DNA of 64,000 bases from Nonomuraea guangzhouensis (GTDB lineage Bacteria > Actinomycetota > Actinomycetes > Streptosporangiales > Streptosporangiaceae), in contig NZ_JAHKRM010000048.1 of NCBI RefSeq assembly GCF_019396345.1, forward strand, positions 19,632-83,631, read 5' to 3'. A program made the position numbers and the translations under genes. The notes under the pieces were generated by a model, which was not told where the DNA came from, searched no databases, and saw only the letters and a program-made list of their open reading frames with translations. Of the stretch, positions 44,513 through 53,095 are shown piece by piece. Positions within the stretch are counted from its first letter, which is position 1, and each line of letters starts with the position of its first letter.

Positions 44513-45981
44513 CCGCCGTCGTCGGAGGGGAGCCGACGGTCGCCGACATCGGGCCCGGCGAGCTCGTCGCGTGCGCCGCCGACCTGTTCGCCCTGGGGCA
44601 CCGCGTCGCGCTCGTCGCCGCGCACGCCGAGGACACCGGCTTCCGCCTCGTCTACCTGTTCACCGCCGCCCGCCCGGCGCGGCGGGCCGAGCTGCACGTA
44701 CACCTGACCGAGCCCGCCGTCCCCAGCCTGGCCGCGCTCTCCTTCCCCGCCGGGCGCTTCGAGCGGGAGATCCGCGACCTGTACGGCATCACCCCCGAAG
44801 GCCACCCCCTGCCCCAGCGCCTGGTCAGGCACCACCACTGGCCCCGGGGCTGGTACCCGATGCTCCCTGACGCGGGCCGGCCACCGTCGTTCGGCGACCC
44901 GGAGGGCCCCTACCCGTTCGGCGACGTGGAGGGCGACGGCGTCTACGAGATCCCGGTCGGCCCCGTGCACGCCGGCTGCATCGAGCCGGGCCACTTCCGC
45001 TTCTCGGTGGTCGGCGAGACGATACTCAAGCTCAAGGCCCGCCTGTGGTTCGTGCACAAGGGCCTCGAACAGCTCTTCGAGGGCCGCCGTCCGGAAGACG
45101 GGCTGGCGCTGGCCGAGCGGGTCAGCGGCGACACGTCGGTCGGCCACGCCCTGGCCTACTGCCTGGCCGTCGAGGAGGCCACCGGCACGGCCGTCGACCC
45201 CGAGTCGCAGCGCGCCAGAGCCGTGCTGCTGGAGCTCGAACGCCTCTACAACCACGTCACCGACCTGGGCGCGCTCTGCAACGACGTCGCCCACAGCGTG
45301 TTGCAGGCCCACTGCGGCACCGTCCGCGAACACCTGCTGCGCATCAACGCCGAGGTCACCGGCCACCGCCTGCTGCGCGGCGCGACACGCCTCGGCGGCG
45401 CGCAGCTGCGGGCCATGCCCGACCCGGCCAGGCTGGCGGCGCTCGGCGCCGAGGTGGCCGAGATCGCCGGGCTCGCGCTCGGTCACGGCGTGGTGTCGGA
45501 CCGGTTCACCGGCACCGCCGTGCTCACCGAGCGGGCCGCCACGGACCTCGGCACGCTCGGTTACGTGGCCAGGGCCAGCGGGCTCGACATCGACGCCCGC
45601 CGCGACCACCCGTTCATCGACCTGGGGCCGTTCCCGGTGGCGACCCGGACGGGCGGAGACGTGCTGGCCCGCTTCCAGGTCAGGGCCGACGAGATCGCCG
45701 CCTCGATCGCGCTGATCGACCGGCTGGCGAACGCCTCGGGTGACTGGAGCCTGCCGGACGGGCGGCGCGGCTCGGGCGTGGGCATCGTCGAGGGCTGGCG
45801 CGGCACCATCGTCCACCGCGTCGAGCTGGACGGGGACGGCAGGCTGGCCAGAGTGAAGATCGCCGACCCGTCGTTCTTCAACTGGCCCGCGTTGCCGGTC
45901 GCGCTGGGCGGCGCGATCGTGCCCGACTTCCCGCTGGTCAACAAGAGCTTCAACCTGTCCTACGCGGGCAACGATCTCTAG
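44509..45981 (+). CDS. Hydrogenase-like large subunit (NuoC-NuoD/HyfG fusion) lacking nickel ligands
   Basis: 490 residues. Residues 1 to about 130 are NuoC-like (PAGRFEREIRDLYGITPEGHP). The rest is NuoD/hydrogenase-large-subunit-like (VGPVHAGCIEPGHFRFSVVG, GLEQLFEGRRPED, RADEIAASIALIDRL). In true [NiFe]-hydrogenases the sites CGIC and CxxC bind nickel. Here the first reads ERVSGDTSVGH (S206-T209) and the C-terminal one NKSFNLSYAG (478-487), with no cysteine in either. The protein thus cannot hold a NiFe centre and belongs with energy-converting hydrogenase-related (Ehr) complexes. ATG 44509 overlaps the upstream stop. It shares CTAG with the stop of the convergent gene. Confidence 0.9.
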   Translation: MTAVVGGEPTVADIGPGELVACAADLFALGHRVALVAAHAEDTGFRLVYLFTAARPARRAELHVHLTEPAVPSLAALSFPAGRFEREIRDLYGITPEGHPLPQRLVRHHHWPRGWYPMLPDAGRPPSFGDPEGPYPFGDVEGDGVYEIPVGPVHAGCIEPGHFRFSVVGETILKLKARLWFVHKGLEQLFEGRRPEDGLALAERVSGDTSVGHALAYCLAVEEATGTAVDPESQRARAVLLELERLYNHVTDLGALCNDVAHSVLQAHCGTVREHLLRINAEVTGHRLLRGATRLGGAQLRAMPDPARLAALGAEVAEIAGLALGHGVVSDRFTGTAVLTERAATDLGTLGYVARASGLDIDARRDHPFIDLGPFPVATRTGGDVLARFQVRADEIAASIALIDRLANASGDWSLPDGRRGSGVGIVEGWRGTIVHRVELDGDGRLARVKIADPSFFNWPALPVALGGAIVPDFPLVNKSFNLSYAGNDL

Positions 45982-47639
45982 CCGCCCAGCACCTCGCGGC
46001 GCAGGTGGGTCTTGAGGATCTTGCCGCCCGGGTTGCGCGGCAGCTCCGCTTCCCTGAACCAGACGTGCGCCGGGATCTTGAACTTGGCGATGCGCTCCAC
46101 CAGGAAGGACTGGAGTTCCTCGGCGGTGGTCGAGGTGCCCGGCTTGAGCCGGACCACCGCGCCCACCTCCTCGCCCAGCTCGTCGTGGGGGATGCCGATC
46201 ACCGCCGCGTCGTCGATCGCCGGGTGCTCGAACATGGCCGCCTCCACCTCGGCGCAGTAGACGTTCTCGCCGGCCCTGATGACCATGTCCTTCGCCCGGT
46301 CCACGATGTAGACGAAGCCGTCCTCGTCGATCTTGGCGAGGTCTCCGGTGTGCAGCCAGCCGTCGACGAAGGTCTGTGCCGTGGGCTCCGGCTTGTTCCA
46401 GTAGCGCATGATGACGTTCGGGCCGCGTACGCACAGCTCGCCCACCTCGCCGCGCGGCAGCTCCTCACCCGTCGGGGCGACCACCCGGACGTCGACCACG
46501 GCGGTGGGCAGGCCGATGCTGTCGGGCCTGGCCTGGTAGTCGGGGCCGCCGTTGCCCACCGCCAGGCCGGTCGTCTCCGTCATGCCGTAGCCGTTCGAGG
46601 CGGCGCGGTCGGGCAGGTTCTCGCCGATGCGCTCCAGCAGCTTCGGCGGAGCCGGTGCCCCGCCGTAGCCGAGCGTGGTCAGTGACGACAGGTCGTACTT
46701 GCCGAAGTCGGGATGGGACATCAGCTGCCACGCGTTGGTCGGCACGCCGATCATCGTGGTGACCCGCTCGCGTTCGATGAGCCGCAGCGCCTGCTCGGGG
46801 TCCCACTTGTACATCAGGACCAGCCCGCCGCCCGCGAACATGGTGGTGGTCAGCGCGGAGAAGCAGCCGGTGACGTGGAACAGCGGCACGGTCAGCAGCG
46901 TCACCCGGCGCGCGCCCGCCGCCGCGGCGGCGTCCTTGCCGGCCAGCGCGACCGCCCGCATCAGCCCGTAGGCGACGGTCATCGGCGACTGGCCCAGGTT
47001 GCGGTGGCTGCCCAGCGCCCCCTTGGGATGCCCGGTGGTGCCGGAGGTGTAGAAGATCGTGGCCGGATCCTCGGGGGAGAGCTCGACGTCGGGCAGCGTC
47101 ACGTCCGCGCCGACCTCGCCCAGCACGTCCTCGAACGAGCGCGCGCCCTCGGGCGCCTCGCCCCTGGCCACGATCATCGGCACGCCGGTGGCCGCGAGCC
47201 TGACGGCCCGCTCGCTGTCCGCGATCAGCACCTTGGCGTCACAGTCGAGCACGCCGTACGCCAGCTCGGGCTCGGTCCACCAGGCGTTGAGCGGTACGGC
47301 GATCGCCCCGGCGGCCAGCGCGGCGGAGAAGGCCACCACCCACTCCGGGTAGTTGCGCATGGCCACGACGACCCGGTCACCCTTGACCACGCCGTACTCG
47401 GTCACGAGCCGGTTCGCCAGCGTCGCCGCCCGCCGGAAGTGCTCTTCGAACGTGATGTGCTCGTCCTCGTAGACGAGGAACTCCTTCTCACCGTGGAACC
47501 TGCTCATCTCCAGCAGGGCCCGGAAGTGGCCAGGAGCATGCTTCCAGGTCCGTACTCCGCTGTCGCCGATCTCCTCCATCTCGAAAAGCTGGCCAGGACC
47601 AGTGAGCTGGGCTTGGACCTGGGCATGAGAAAGAGTCAT
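45978..47639 (-). CDS. Acyl-CoA synthetase (AMP-binding, long-chain fatty-acid--CoA ligase type)
   Basis: 553 residues. The adenylate-forming motifs are A3 TIFYTSGTTGHPKGALGSH, A5 NGYGMTETTGLA, A7 GWLHTGDLAKIDEDGFVYIVDR and A10 PRNPGGKILKTHLR with the catalytic Lys. It activates a carboxylic acid with ATP and joins it to CoA; chain length cannot be told. ATG 47639 has GGGAG eight bases upstream. It is convergent with the hydrogenase-related operon, sharing four bases, and divergent from argC. Confidence 0.92.
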   Translation of the reverse strand: MTLSHAQVQAQLTGPGQLFEMEEIGDSGVRTWKHAPGHFRALLEMSRFHGEKEFLVYEDEHITFEEHFRRAATLANRLVTEYGVVKGDRVVVAMRNYPEWVVAFSAALAAGAIAVPLNAWWTEPELAYGVLDCDAKVLIADSERAVRLAATGVPMIVARGEAPEGARSFEDVLGEVGADVTLPDVELSPEDPATIFYTSGTTGHPKGALGSHRNLGQSPMTVAYGLMRAVALAGKDAAAAAGARRVTLLTVPLFHVTGCFSALTTTMFAGGGLVLMYKWDPEQALRLIERERVTTMIGVPTNAWQLMSHPDFGKYDLSSLTTLGYGGAPAPPKLLERIGENLPDRAASNGYGMTETTGLAVGNGGPDYQARPDSIGLPTAVVDVRVVAPTGEELPRGEVGELCVRGPNVIMRYWNKPEPTAQTFVDGWLHTGDLAKIDEDGFVYIVDRAKDMVIRAGENVYCAEVEAAMFEHPAIDDAAVIGIPHDELGEEVGAVVRLKPGTSTTAEELQSFLVERIAKFKIPAHVWFREAELPRNPGGKILKTHLRREVLGG

Positions 47640-47856
47640 GCGAAGCACTCCCACAGTGGACGGCAATCCCGGATAAATCACAGTACCGACCGGTAGGTAC
47701 GTCGCGCTAGAGCGCGAAATCCGGGCGAAACAGGCCATTAACCGTCTCGCTATGTGAGCGCAATGGCGCGCCCAGGTTGCGTGTTCATCCTCTGCAGGGC
47801 ATCATCGTGACAGTAAGAGCATGAGTTGAGATGCATAACTATGCAGGGGGTACGGG
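47640..47856 (+). promoter_or_regulatory. Divergent control region upstream of argC
   Basis: This 217-bp gap serves the acyl-CoA synthetase leftward and the arginine operon rightward. An ARG-box-like dyad lies at 47832-47845. No unambiguous -35/-10 pair was found for either gene. Confidence 0.5.
47832..47845. promoter_or_regulatory. ARG-box-like operator upstream of argC
   Basis: TGCAT-AACT-ATGCA is a perfect 5-4-5 dyad 12 bases before the argC start. The form TGCAT(N4)ATGCA resembles ArgR operator halves known from other bacteria, and argR is in this operon. A related ATATGCATGT is seen at 48901-48910 in the argC-argJ gap. Confidence 0.6.
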
Positions 47857-48879
47857 ATGAGAGCGGCGATCGCGGGAGCCAGCGGCTACGCGGGCGGTGA
47901 GCTGCTCCGCCTGCTGCTGGGGCACCCGGAGTTCGAGATCGGCACGCTCACCGCGGCCTCCAGCGCGGGCAGCGCGCTCGGCGCCCACCAGCCACACCTC
48001 CCGCAGCTCGCCGACCGGATCATCGAGGCCACCACCCCCGAAGCGCTCGCCGGGCACGACGTGGTCTTCCTGGCCCTGCCGCACGGTCACTCCGCGGCCG
48101 TCGCCGCCCAGTTGCCCGAGGACACGGTCGTCGTCGACTGCGGCGCCGACCACCGGCTCACCGACCCGGCCGCCTGGCAGGAGTTCTACGGCGGCGAGCA
48201 CGCCGGCACCTGGCCCTACGGCCTGCCCGAGTTGCCCGGCCAGCGCGAGGTGCTCAAGAGCGCCAAGCGGATCGCGGTGCCCGGCTGCTACCCGACCTCC
48301 GTCATCCTCGCCCTGCTGCCCGCCTTCGCGGCCGGCCTGGCCGAGCCCGACGTGGTCGTCGTCGCCGCCAGCGGCACCAGCGGCGCGGGCAAGGCGCTCA
48401 AGCCCAACCTGCTCGGCAGCGAGGTCATCGGCTCGGTCAGCGCGTACGGCGTGGGCGGCGTCCACCGGCACACCCCGGAGATGGAGCAGGCCCTCGGCAC
48501 CGTCGCGGGCACCCCGGTCCGCGTGTCGTTCACCCCCACGCTGGCGCCGATGAGCCGCGGCATCCTGGCCACCTGCTCCGCCCCCGCCGCGCCAGGGCTG
48601 ACCAAGGCCGCCGTGCGAGACGCGTACGAGAGCGCGCTGGCCAAGGAGCCGTTCGTCACCCTGCTGCCCGAGGGCACCTGGCCGGCCACCGCGATGACCT
48701 ACGGCGCCAACACCGCCGCCCTGCAGGTGACGCTCGACGAGCGCGCCGGCCGCCTGGTCGCCGTCATCGCCATCGACAACCTCACCAAGGGCACGGCCGG
48801 GGGCGCGATCCAGAGCGTGAACCTCGCACTCGGCCTGCCGGAAGAGCTCGGCCTCCCCCTGACAGGAGTTGCTCCGTGA
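47857..48879 (+). CDS. argC: N-acetyl-gamma-glutamyl-phosphate reductase
   Basis: 340 residues, third step of arginine synthesis, NADPH-dependent. Rossmann loop AIAGASGYAGGELLRLLLGHP, the nucleophile in VPGCYPTSVILAL, and GTSGAGKALKPNLLGSEV, PMSRGILATC and NLTKGTAGGAIQ are all family features. ATG 47857 has GGGGGTACGGG upstream. It is the first gene of argCJBDFRGH and lies directly behind the ARG-box-like dyad. Confidence 0.95.
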   Translation: MRAAIAGASGYAGGELLRLLLGHPEFEIGTLTAASSAGSALGAHQPHLPQLADRIIEATTPEALAGHDVVFLALPHGHSAAVAAQLPEDTVVVDCGADHRLTDPAAWQEFYGGEHAGTWPYGLPELPGQREVLKSAKRIAVPGCYPTSVILALLPAFAAGLAEPDVVVVAASGTSGAGKALKPNLLGSEVIGSVSAYGVGGVHRHTPEMEQALGTVAGTPVRVSFTPTLAPMSRGILATCSAPAAPGLTKAAVRDAYESALAKEPFVTLLPEGTWPATAMTYGANTAALQVTLDERAGRLVAVIAIDNLTKGTAGGAIQSVNLALGLPEELGLPLTGVAP

Positions 48880-48937
48880 GAGAGCGCAACGTACGACTCG
48901 ATATGCATGTCTATCCGGCACTCACGGAGGAAGCCGC

Positions 48938-50089
48938 ATGAGCGTGACCGCCCCCCTCGGGTTCAGAGCCGCGGGTGTCGCGGCCGGCATCAAGTCCGGC
49001 GCCGCGCGCGACCTGGCCCTCGTCGTCAACGACGGGCCGAATTACGCCGCGGCCGGGGTCTTCACCGCCAACCGCGTCAAGGCCGCCCCCGTCCTGTGGT
49101 CGCAGCAGGTCCTGCGGGGCGGGCGGGTCCGGGCGGTCGTCCTCAACTCGGGCGGCGCCAACGCCTGCACCGGCCCCGAGGGCTTCCAGGACACCCACGC
49201 CACCGCCGAGAAGGCGGCCGAGGTGCTCCAGGACTCGGCGGGCGAAATCGCGATCTGCTCGACCGGCCTGATCGGCGAGCGGCTGCCCATGGAGGCCCTG
49301 CTGGCCGGCGTGGAAGGCGCCGCCGCGCAGCTGTCGCGCGACGGCGGTCTGGCCGCGGCCGACGCCATCCGCACCACCGACACCGTCTCCAAGATCTCCT
49401 TCAAGCGCGGCGGCGGCTACATGGTGGGCGGCATGGCCAAGGGCGCGGGCATGCTCGCCCCCGCCCTGGCCACCATGCTCAGCGTGATCACCACCGACGC
49501 CGACCTGACCGCCGAAGAGCTCGACGCCGTGCTGCGCGAGGCCACCTCCAAGACCTTCGACCGGCTCGACGCCGACGGCTGCATGTCCACCAACGACACC
49601 GTCCTGCTGCTGGCCAGCGGCGCCTCCGGCATCAAGCCGGACCTGGCGGAGTTCCAGCAGAAGGTCACCGAGGTCTGCGCCGACCTGGCCAGGCAGCTGC
49701 TGGTCGACGCCGAAGGCGCGTCCAAGGCCATCGCCATCGAGGTGGTCGGCGCCGTGTCGGAGGACGACGCGGTCAAGGTCGGCCGTGCCGTCTCCCGCTC
49801 CAACCTGCTCAAGTGCGCCGTCCACGGCGAGGACCCCAACTGGGGCCGCGTGCTGGCCGCCGTCGGCACCACCGACGCCGTGTTCGAGCCCGACCGGCTG
49901 AACGTGGCCATCAACGGCATCTGGATCTGCCGCGGCGGCGCGGTCGGCGACGACCGGACCAAGGTCGACATGCGCCCCCGCGACGTGACGATCACCATCG
50001 ACCTGTCGGCCGGCACCTACTCGGCCACCGTCCACACCACCGACCTGACCGCGGACTACGTCCACGAGAACTCGGCGTACTCCTCATGA
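48938..50089 (+). CDS. argJ: Bifunctional ornithine acetyltransferase / N-acetylglutamate synthase
   Basis: 383 residues. It recycles the acetyl group from N-acetylornithine to glutamate, so argE is not needed. The self-cleavage site is in MAKGAGMLAPALATML, where the chain is cut before Thr179 to make alpha and beta subunits. TGLIGERLPM, DPNWGRVLAAVG and ENSAYSS at the C-terminus are typical. ATG 48938 follows GGAGGAAG. Its stop overlaps the argB start as ATGA. Confidence 0.95.
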   Translation: MSVTAPLGFRAAGVAAGIKSGAARDLALVVNDGPNYAAAGVFTANRVKAAPVLWSQQVLRGGRVRAVVLNSGGANACTGPEGFQDTHATAEKAAEVLQDSAGEIAICSTGLIGERLPMEALLAGVEGAAAQLSRDGGLAAADAIRTTDTVSKISFKRGGGYMVGGMAKGAGMLAPALATMLSVITTDADLTAEELDAVLREATSKTFDRLDADGCMSTNDTVLLLASGASGIKPDLAEFQQKVTEVCADLARQLLVDAEGASKAIAIEVVGAVSEDDAVKVGRAVSRSNLLKCAVHGEDPNWGRVLAAVGTTDAVFEPDRLNVAINGIWICRGGAVGDDRTKVDMRPRDVTITIDLSAGTYSATVHTTDLTADYVHENSAYSS

Positions 50090-50958
50090 GAAGCATCACC
50101 GCCCACACCAAGGCCGACACGCTCATCGAGGCCCTGCCCTGGCTGGCCCGCTTCCACGGCGCCATCGTCGTCATCAAGTACGGCGGCAACGCCATGATCG
50201 AGCAGTCGCTCATGGAGGGCTTCGCCGAGGACATCGGCTTCCTGCACTACGCCGGCCTGCGGCCGGTCGTGGTGCACGGCGGCGGCCCGCAGATCAGCAA
50301 GCAGCTCGACCTGATGGGCATCGAGTCGACGTTCACGGCGGGGCTGCGGGTCACCACGCCCGAGGCCATGCAGGTGGTCAGGATGGTGCTGACCGGCCAG
50401 GTCAACCGCGACGTCGTCGGCCTGATCAACAGGCACGGCCCGCTCGCGGTCGGCATGTCGGGCGAGGACGCCCACCTGTTCACCGCCGAGCGCAAGCACG
50501 CGCTCGTCGACGGCGAGCCCGTCGACATCGGCCAGGTGGGCGAGATCGTCAAGGTCGACCCCGGCGCCGTCCAGGCCATGATCGACAACGGCCGCGTCCC
50601 CGTCGTCTCCAGCGTCGCCCGTGGCGAGGACGGGGAGATCTACAACGTCAACGCCGACACCGCCGCCGCCGCGCTGGCCGTCGCCCTCCAGGCCGAGAAG
50701 CTCATCGTCCTCACCGACGTCGAGGGCCTGTACGCGGGCTGGCCCGACGACACCGACGTGATCGACAAACTCGACGGCGCCGCGCTGGAGGCCATGCTGC
50801 CCTCCCTGTCGAGCGGCATGAAGCCGAAGATGGAGGCCTGCCTGACGGCGGTCCAGGGCGGCGTGCCCCAAGCTCACATCCTCGACGGCCGGGTGTCGCA
50901 CTCGCTGCTGCTCGAGATCTTCACCGACCAAGGAATCGGAACCATGGTGATGCCCTGA
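50086..50958 (+). CDS. argB: Acetylglutamate kinase
   Basis: 290 residues; phosphorylates N-acetylglutamate, usually the step inhibited by arginine. IVVIKYGGNAM binds ATP phosphates, VVVHGGGPQISKQLDLMGIE the substrate, and NVNADTAAAALAVALQAEKL and MKPKMEACLTAVQGGV complete the amino-acid-kinase fold. ATG 50086 lies within the argJ stop (ATGA) and its own stop overlaps the argD start. Confidence 0.96.
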   Translation: MRSITAHTKADTLIEALPWLARFHGAIVVIKYGGNAMIEQSLMEGFAEDIGFLHYAGLRPVVVHGGGPQISKQLDLMGIESTFTAGLRVTTPEAMQVVRMVLTGQVNRDVVGLINRHGPLAVGMSGEDAHLFTAERKHALVDGEPVDIGQVGEIVKVDPGAVQAMIDNGRVPVVSSVARGEDGEIYNVNADTAAAALAVALQAEKLIVLTDVEGLYAGWPDDTDVIDKLDGAALEAMLPSLSSGMKPKMEACLTAVQGGVPQAHILDGRVSHSLLLEIFTDQGIGTMVMP

Positions 50959-52124
50959 TGAACCTTCGTGACCGGTTCGAGCAAGCCTTCATGCCGAACT
51001 ACGGCGTCCCGCCGATCGCCCTGGCACGAGGCGAGGGCACCCGCGTGTGGGACGTGGACGGCAACGAATACCTCGACTTCATCGGCGGCATCGCGACCAC
51101 CTCGCTCGGCCACGCCCACCCGGCCCTGGTCGAGGCGGTCTCCAAGCAGGTCGCGACGATCGCGCACACGAGCAACCTGTTCCTGCACGAGCCCGAGGTG
51201 CTGCTCGCCGAGAAGCTCCTCGACCTGCTGAACGCCCCCGGCCGCGTCTTCTTCGCCAACTCCGGCACCGAGGCCAACGAGGCCGCCTACAAGCTGGCGC
51301 TCAAGTACGGCCGGCGCGACGGCCGCACCTACTTCGTCGCCGCCGAGAACGGCTTCCACGGCCGGACGATCGGCGCGCTCTCGCTGACAGGCAAGAGGTC
51401 GATCCGCGACCAGTTCGGACCGTTCCCGGTCGAGGTCCAGTTCGTCCCCTACGGTGACGCCGCCGCCCTCAAGGAGGCCGTGACCGGCGACTGCATCGCG
51501 GTCTTCCTGGAGCCCACCCAGGGCGAGGCGGGCGTGGTCCCGCCCCCGGACGGCTACTTCGCGGCGGCCCGCGAGATCTGCGACTCCACCGGCGCGCTGC
51601 TGGTCGCCGACGAGATCCAGTCCGCGATCGGCCGCTCCGGCCACTGGTTCGCCCACCAGGCCGACGGCGTCATCCCCGACATCCTCACCCTGGCCAAGGG
51701 CCTGGGCGGCGGCCTGCCGATCGGGGCGTGCATCGGCTTCGGCGACGCGGGCCGGCTGTTCGACAAGGGCGACCACGGCTCCACGTTCGGCGGCAACCCG
51801 GTCTCGTGCGCCGCGGCGCTGGCCGTGCTCGACAACCTCGACCTCGACCACGTGAAGACGATCGGCGCCCGGCTGCGGACCGGCCTCGAAGCGGTCGGCC
51901 ACCCGCTGCTGAAAGGCGTGCGCGGGCGCGGCCTATGGCTGGCCGCCGTGCTGGCCGAGCCGGTCTCCGGCAAGGTGCAGCAGGCGGCGGCCGACGCGGG
52001 CTTCCTGGTCAACGCGCTGCAGCCGGACGCCGTACGGATCGCGCCGCCGCTGGTCGTGACGGCCGAACAGGTCGACGCGTTCGTCGCCGCGTTCCCCGGC
52101 ATTCTCGACGAGGCGGCGAAATGA
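50958..52124 (+). CDS. argD: Acetylornithine aminotransferase
   Basis: 388 residues, class III PLP aminotransferase. YLDFIGGIATTSLGHAHPAL opens the domain; FFANSGTEANEAAYKLA, NGFHGRTIGALSLTGK, VADEIQSAIGR and LTLAKGLGGGLPIGA with the PLP-binding Lys near 246 follow. It converts N-acetylglutamate semialdehyde to N-acetylornithine. ATG 50958 overlaps the argB stop by one base and its stop overlaps argF (ATGA). Confidence 0.95.
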   Translation: MNLRDRFEQAFMPNYGVPPIALARGEGTRVWDVDGNEYLDFIGGIATTSLGHAHPALVEAVSKQVATIAHTSNLFLHEPEVLLAEKLLDLLNAPGRVFFANSGTEANEAAYKLALKYGRRDGRTYFVAAENGFHGRTIGALSLTGKRSIRDQFGPFPVEVQFVPYGDAAALKEAVTGDCIAVFLEPTQGEAGVVPPPDGYFAAAREICDSTGALLVADEIQSAIGRSGHWFAHQADGVIPDILTLAKGLGGGLPIGACIGFGDAGRLFDKGDHGSTFGGNPVSCAAALAVLDNLDLDHVKTIGARLRTGLEAVGHPLLKGVRGRGLWLAAVLAEPVSGKVQQAAADAGFLVNALQPDAVRIAPPLVVTAEQVDAFVAAFPGILDEAAK

Positions 52125-53095
52125 CCACCCACGGCGCGGACTCGGCGCTCATCAGACCCGGCGCGGACTCGGCGCCCATCAGGCACTTCCTGCGCGACGA
52201 CGATCTCTCGCCCGCCGAGCAGGCCGACGTGCTCGACCTGGCCGCCGCGATGAAGAAGGACCGCTTCGGCTACCGCCCGTTCGACGGGCCGCGGACCGTC
52301 GCCGTCCTGTTCGACAAGCCCTCCACCAGGACCCGCGTCTCCTTCGCCGTCGGGATCGGCGAGCTGGGCGGGATCCCGCTGGTCATCGACGGCGGCAGCT
52401 CCCAGATGGGCCGGGGCGAGCCGATCGAGGACACCGCCCGGGTGCTCGAACGGCAGGTCGCCGCGATCGTCTGGCGCACCGGCGGCCAGGAGCGCATCGA
52501 GGCCATGGCGGCGGGCACCACGGTGCCGGTGGTCAACGCGCTGACCGACGAGTTCCACCCCTGCCAGATCCTCGCCGACCTGCTGACCGTCCGCGAGCGG
52601 TTCGGCCGGACGGCCGGGCTGACGCTCACCTACCTGGGCGACGGCGCCAACAACATGGCCCACTCCTACCTGCTGGGCGGCGCCACGGCCGGCATGCACG
52701 TACGGATCGGCGCCCCGGTCGGCTACCAGCCGGACGCCGTCATCCTCGACCGCGCCGCCGCCATCGCCGCGACGACCGGCGGCTCGGTGATCTCGCTGAC
52801 CGACCCGGCCGCCGCCACCCAGGGCGCCCACGTCGTCGCCACCGACACCTGGGTGTCGATGGGCCAGGACGGCAAGGACGAGCGGGTCCACGCGCTCATG
52901 CCGTACCAGGTCAACTCCGAGCTCATGGAGCACGCCGCGCACGACGCGATCGTGCTGCACTGCCTGCCCGCCTACCGCGGCTACGAGATCACCGCCGCCG
53001 TGCTCGACGACCCGCGCAGCGCGGTGTGGGACCAGGCGGAGAACCGGCTGCACGCCCAGAAGGCGCTGCTCCACTGGCTGGTGAGCAACCCATGA
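52121..53095 (+). CDS. argF: Ornithine carbamoyltransferase with duplicated N-terminal peptide
   Basis: 324 residues; makes citrulline from ornithine and carbamoyl phosphate. DKPSTRTRVSF (near 65-75) binds carbamoyl phosphate, NALTDEFHPCQILADLLT and HCLPAYRGYEI (near 280) complete the active site. The N-terminus carries a direct peptide repeat, GADSALI and GADSAPI nine residues apart. It is encoded by 22 of 23 matching bases at 52133-52155 and 52160-52182, ahead of the usual IRHFLRDDDL start. ATG 52121 overlaps the argD stop. Confidence 0.95.
   Translation: MTTHGADSALIRPGADSAPIRHFLRDDDLSPAEQADVLDLAAAMKKDRFGYRPFDGPRTVAVLFDKPSTRTRVSFAVGIGELGGIPLVIDGGSSQMGRGEPIEDTARVLERQVAAIVWRTGGQERIEAMAAGTTVPVVNALTDEFHPCQILADLLTVRERFGRTAGLTLTYLGDGANNMAHSYLLGGATAGMHVRIGAPVGYQPDAVILDRAAAIAATTGGSVISLTDPAAATQGAHVVATDTWVSMGQDGKDERVHALMPYQVNSELMEHAAHDAIVLHCLPAYRGYEITAAVLDDPRSAVWDQAENRLHAQKALLHWLVSNP
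52133..52182 (+). repeat. 23-bp tandem duplication inside the argF 5' end
   Basis: GGCGCGGACTCGGCGCTCAT followed by CAG at 52133-52155 recurs at 52160-52182 with one mismatch and a 27-base offset, so the frame is kept and nine codons are repeated. Confidence 0.8.
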
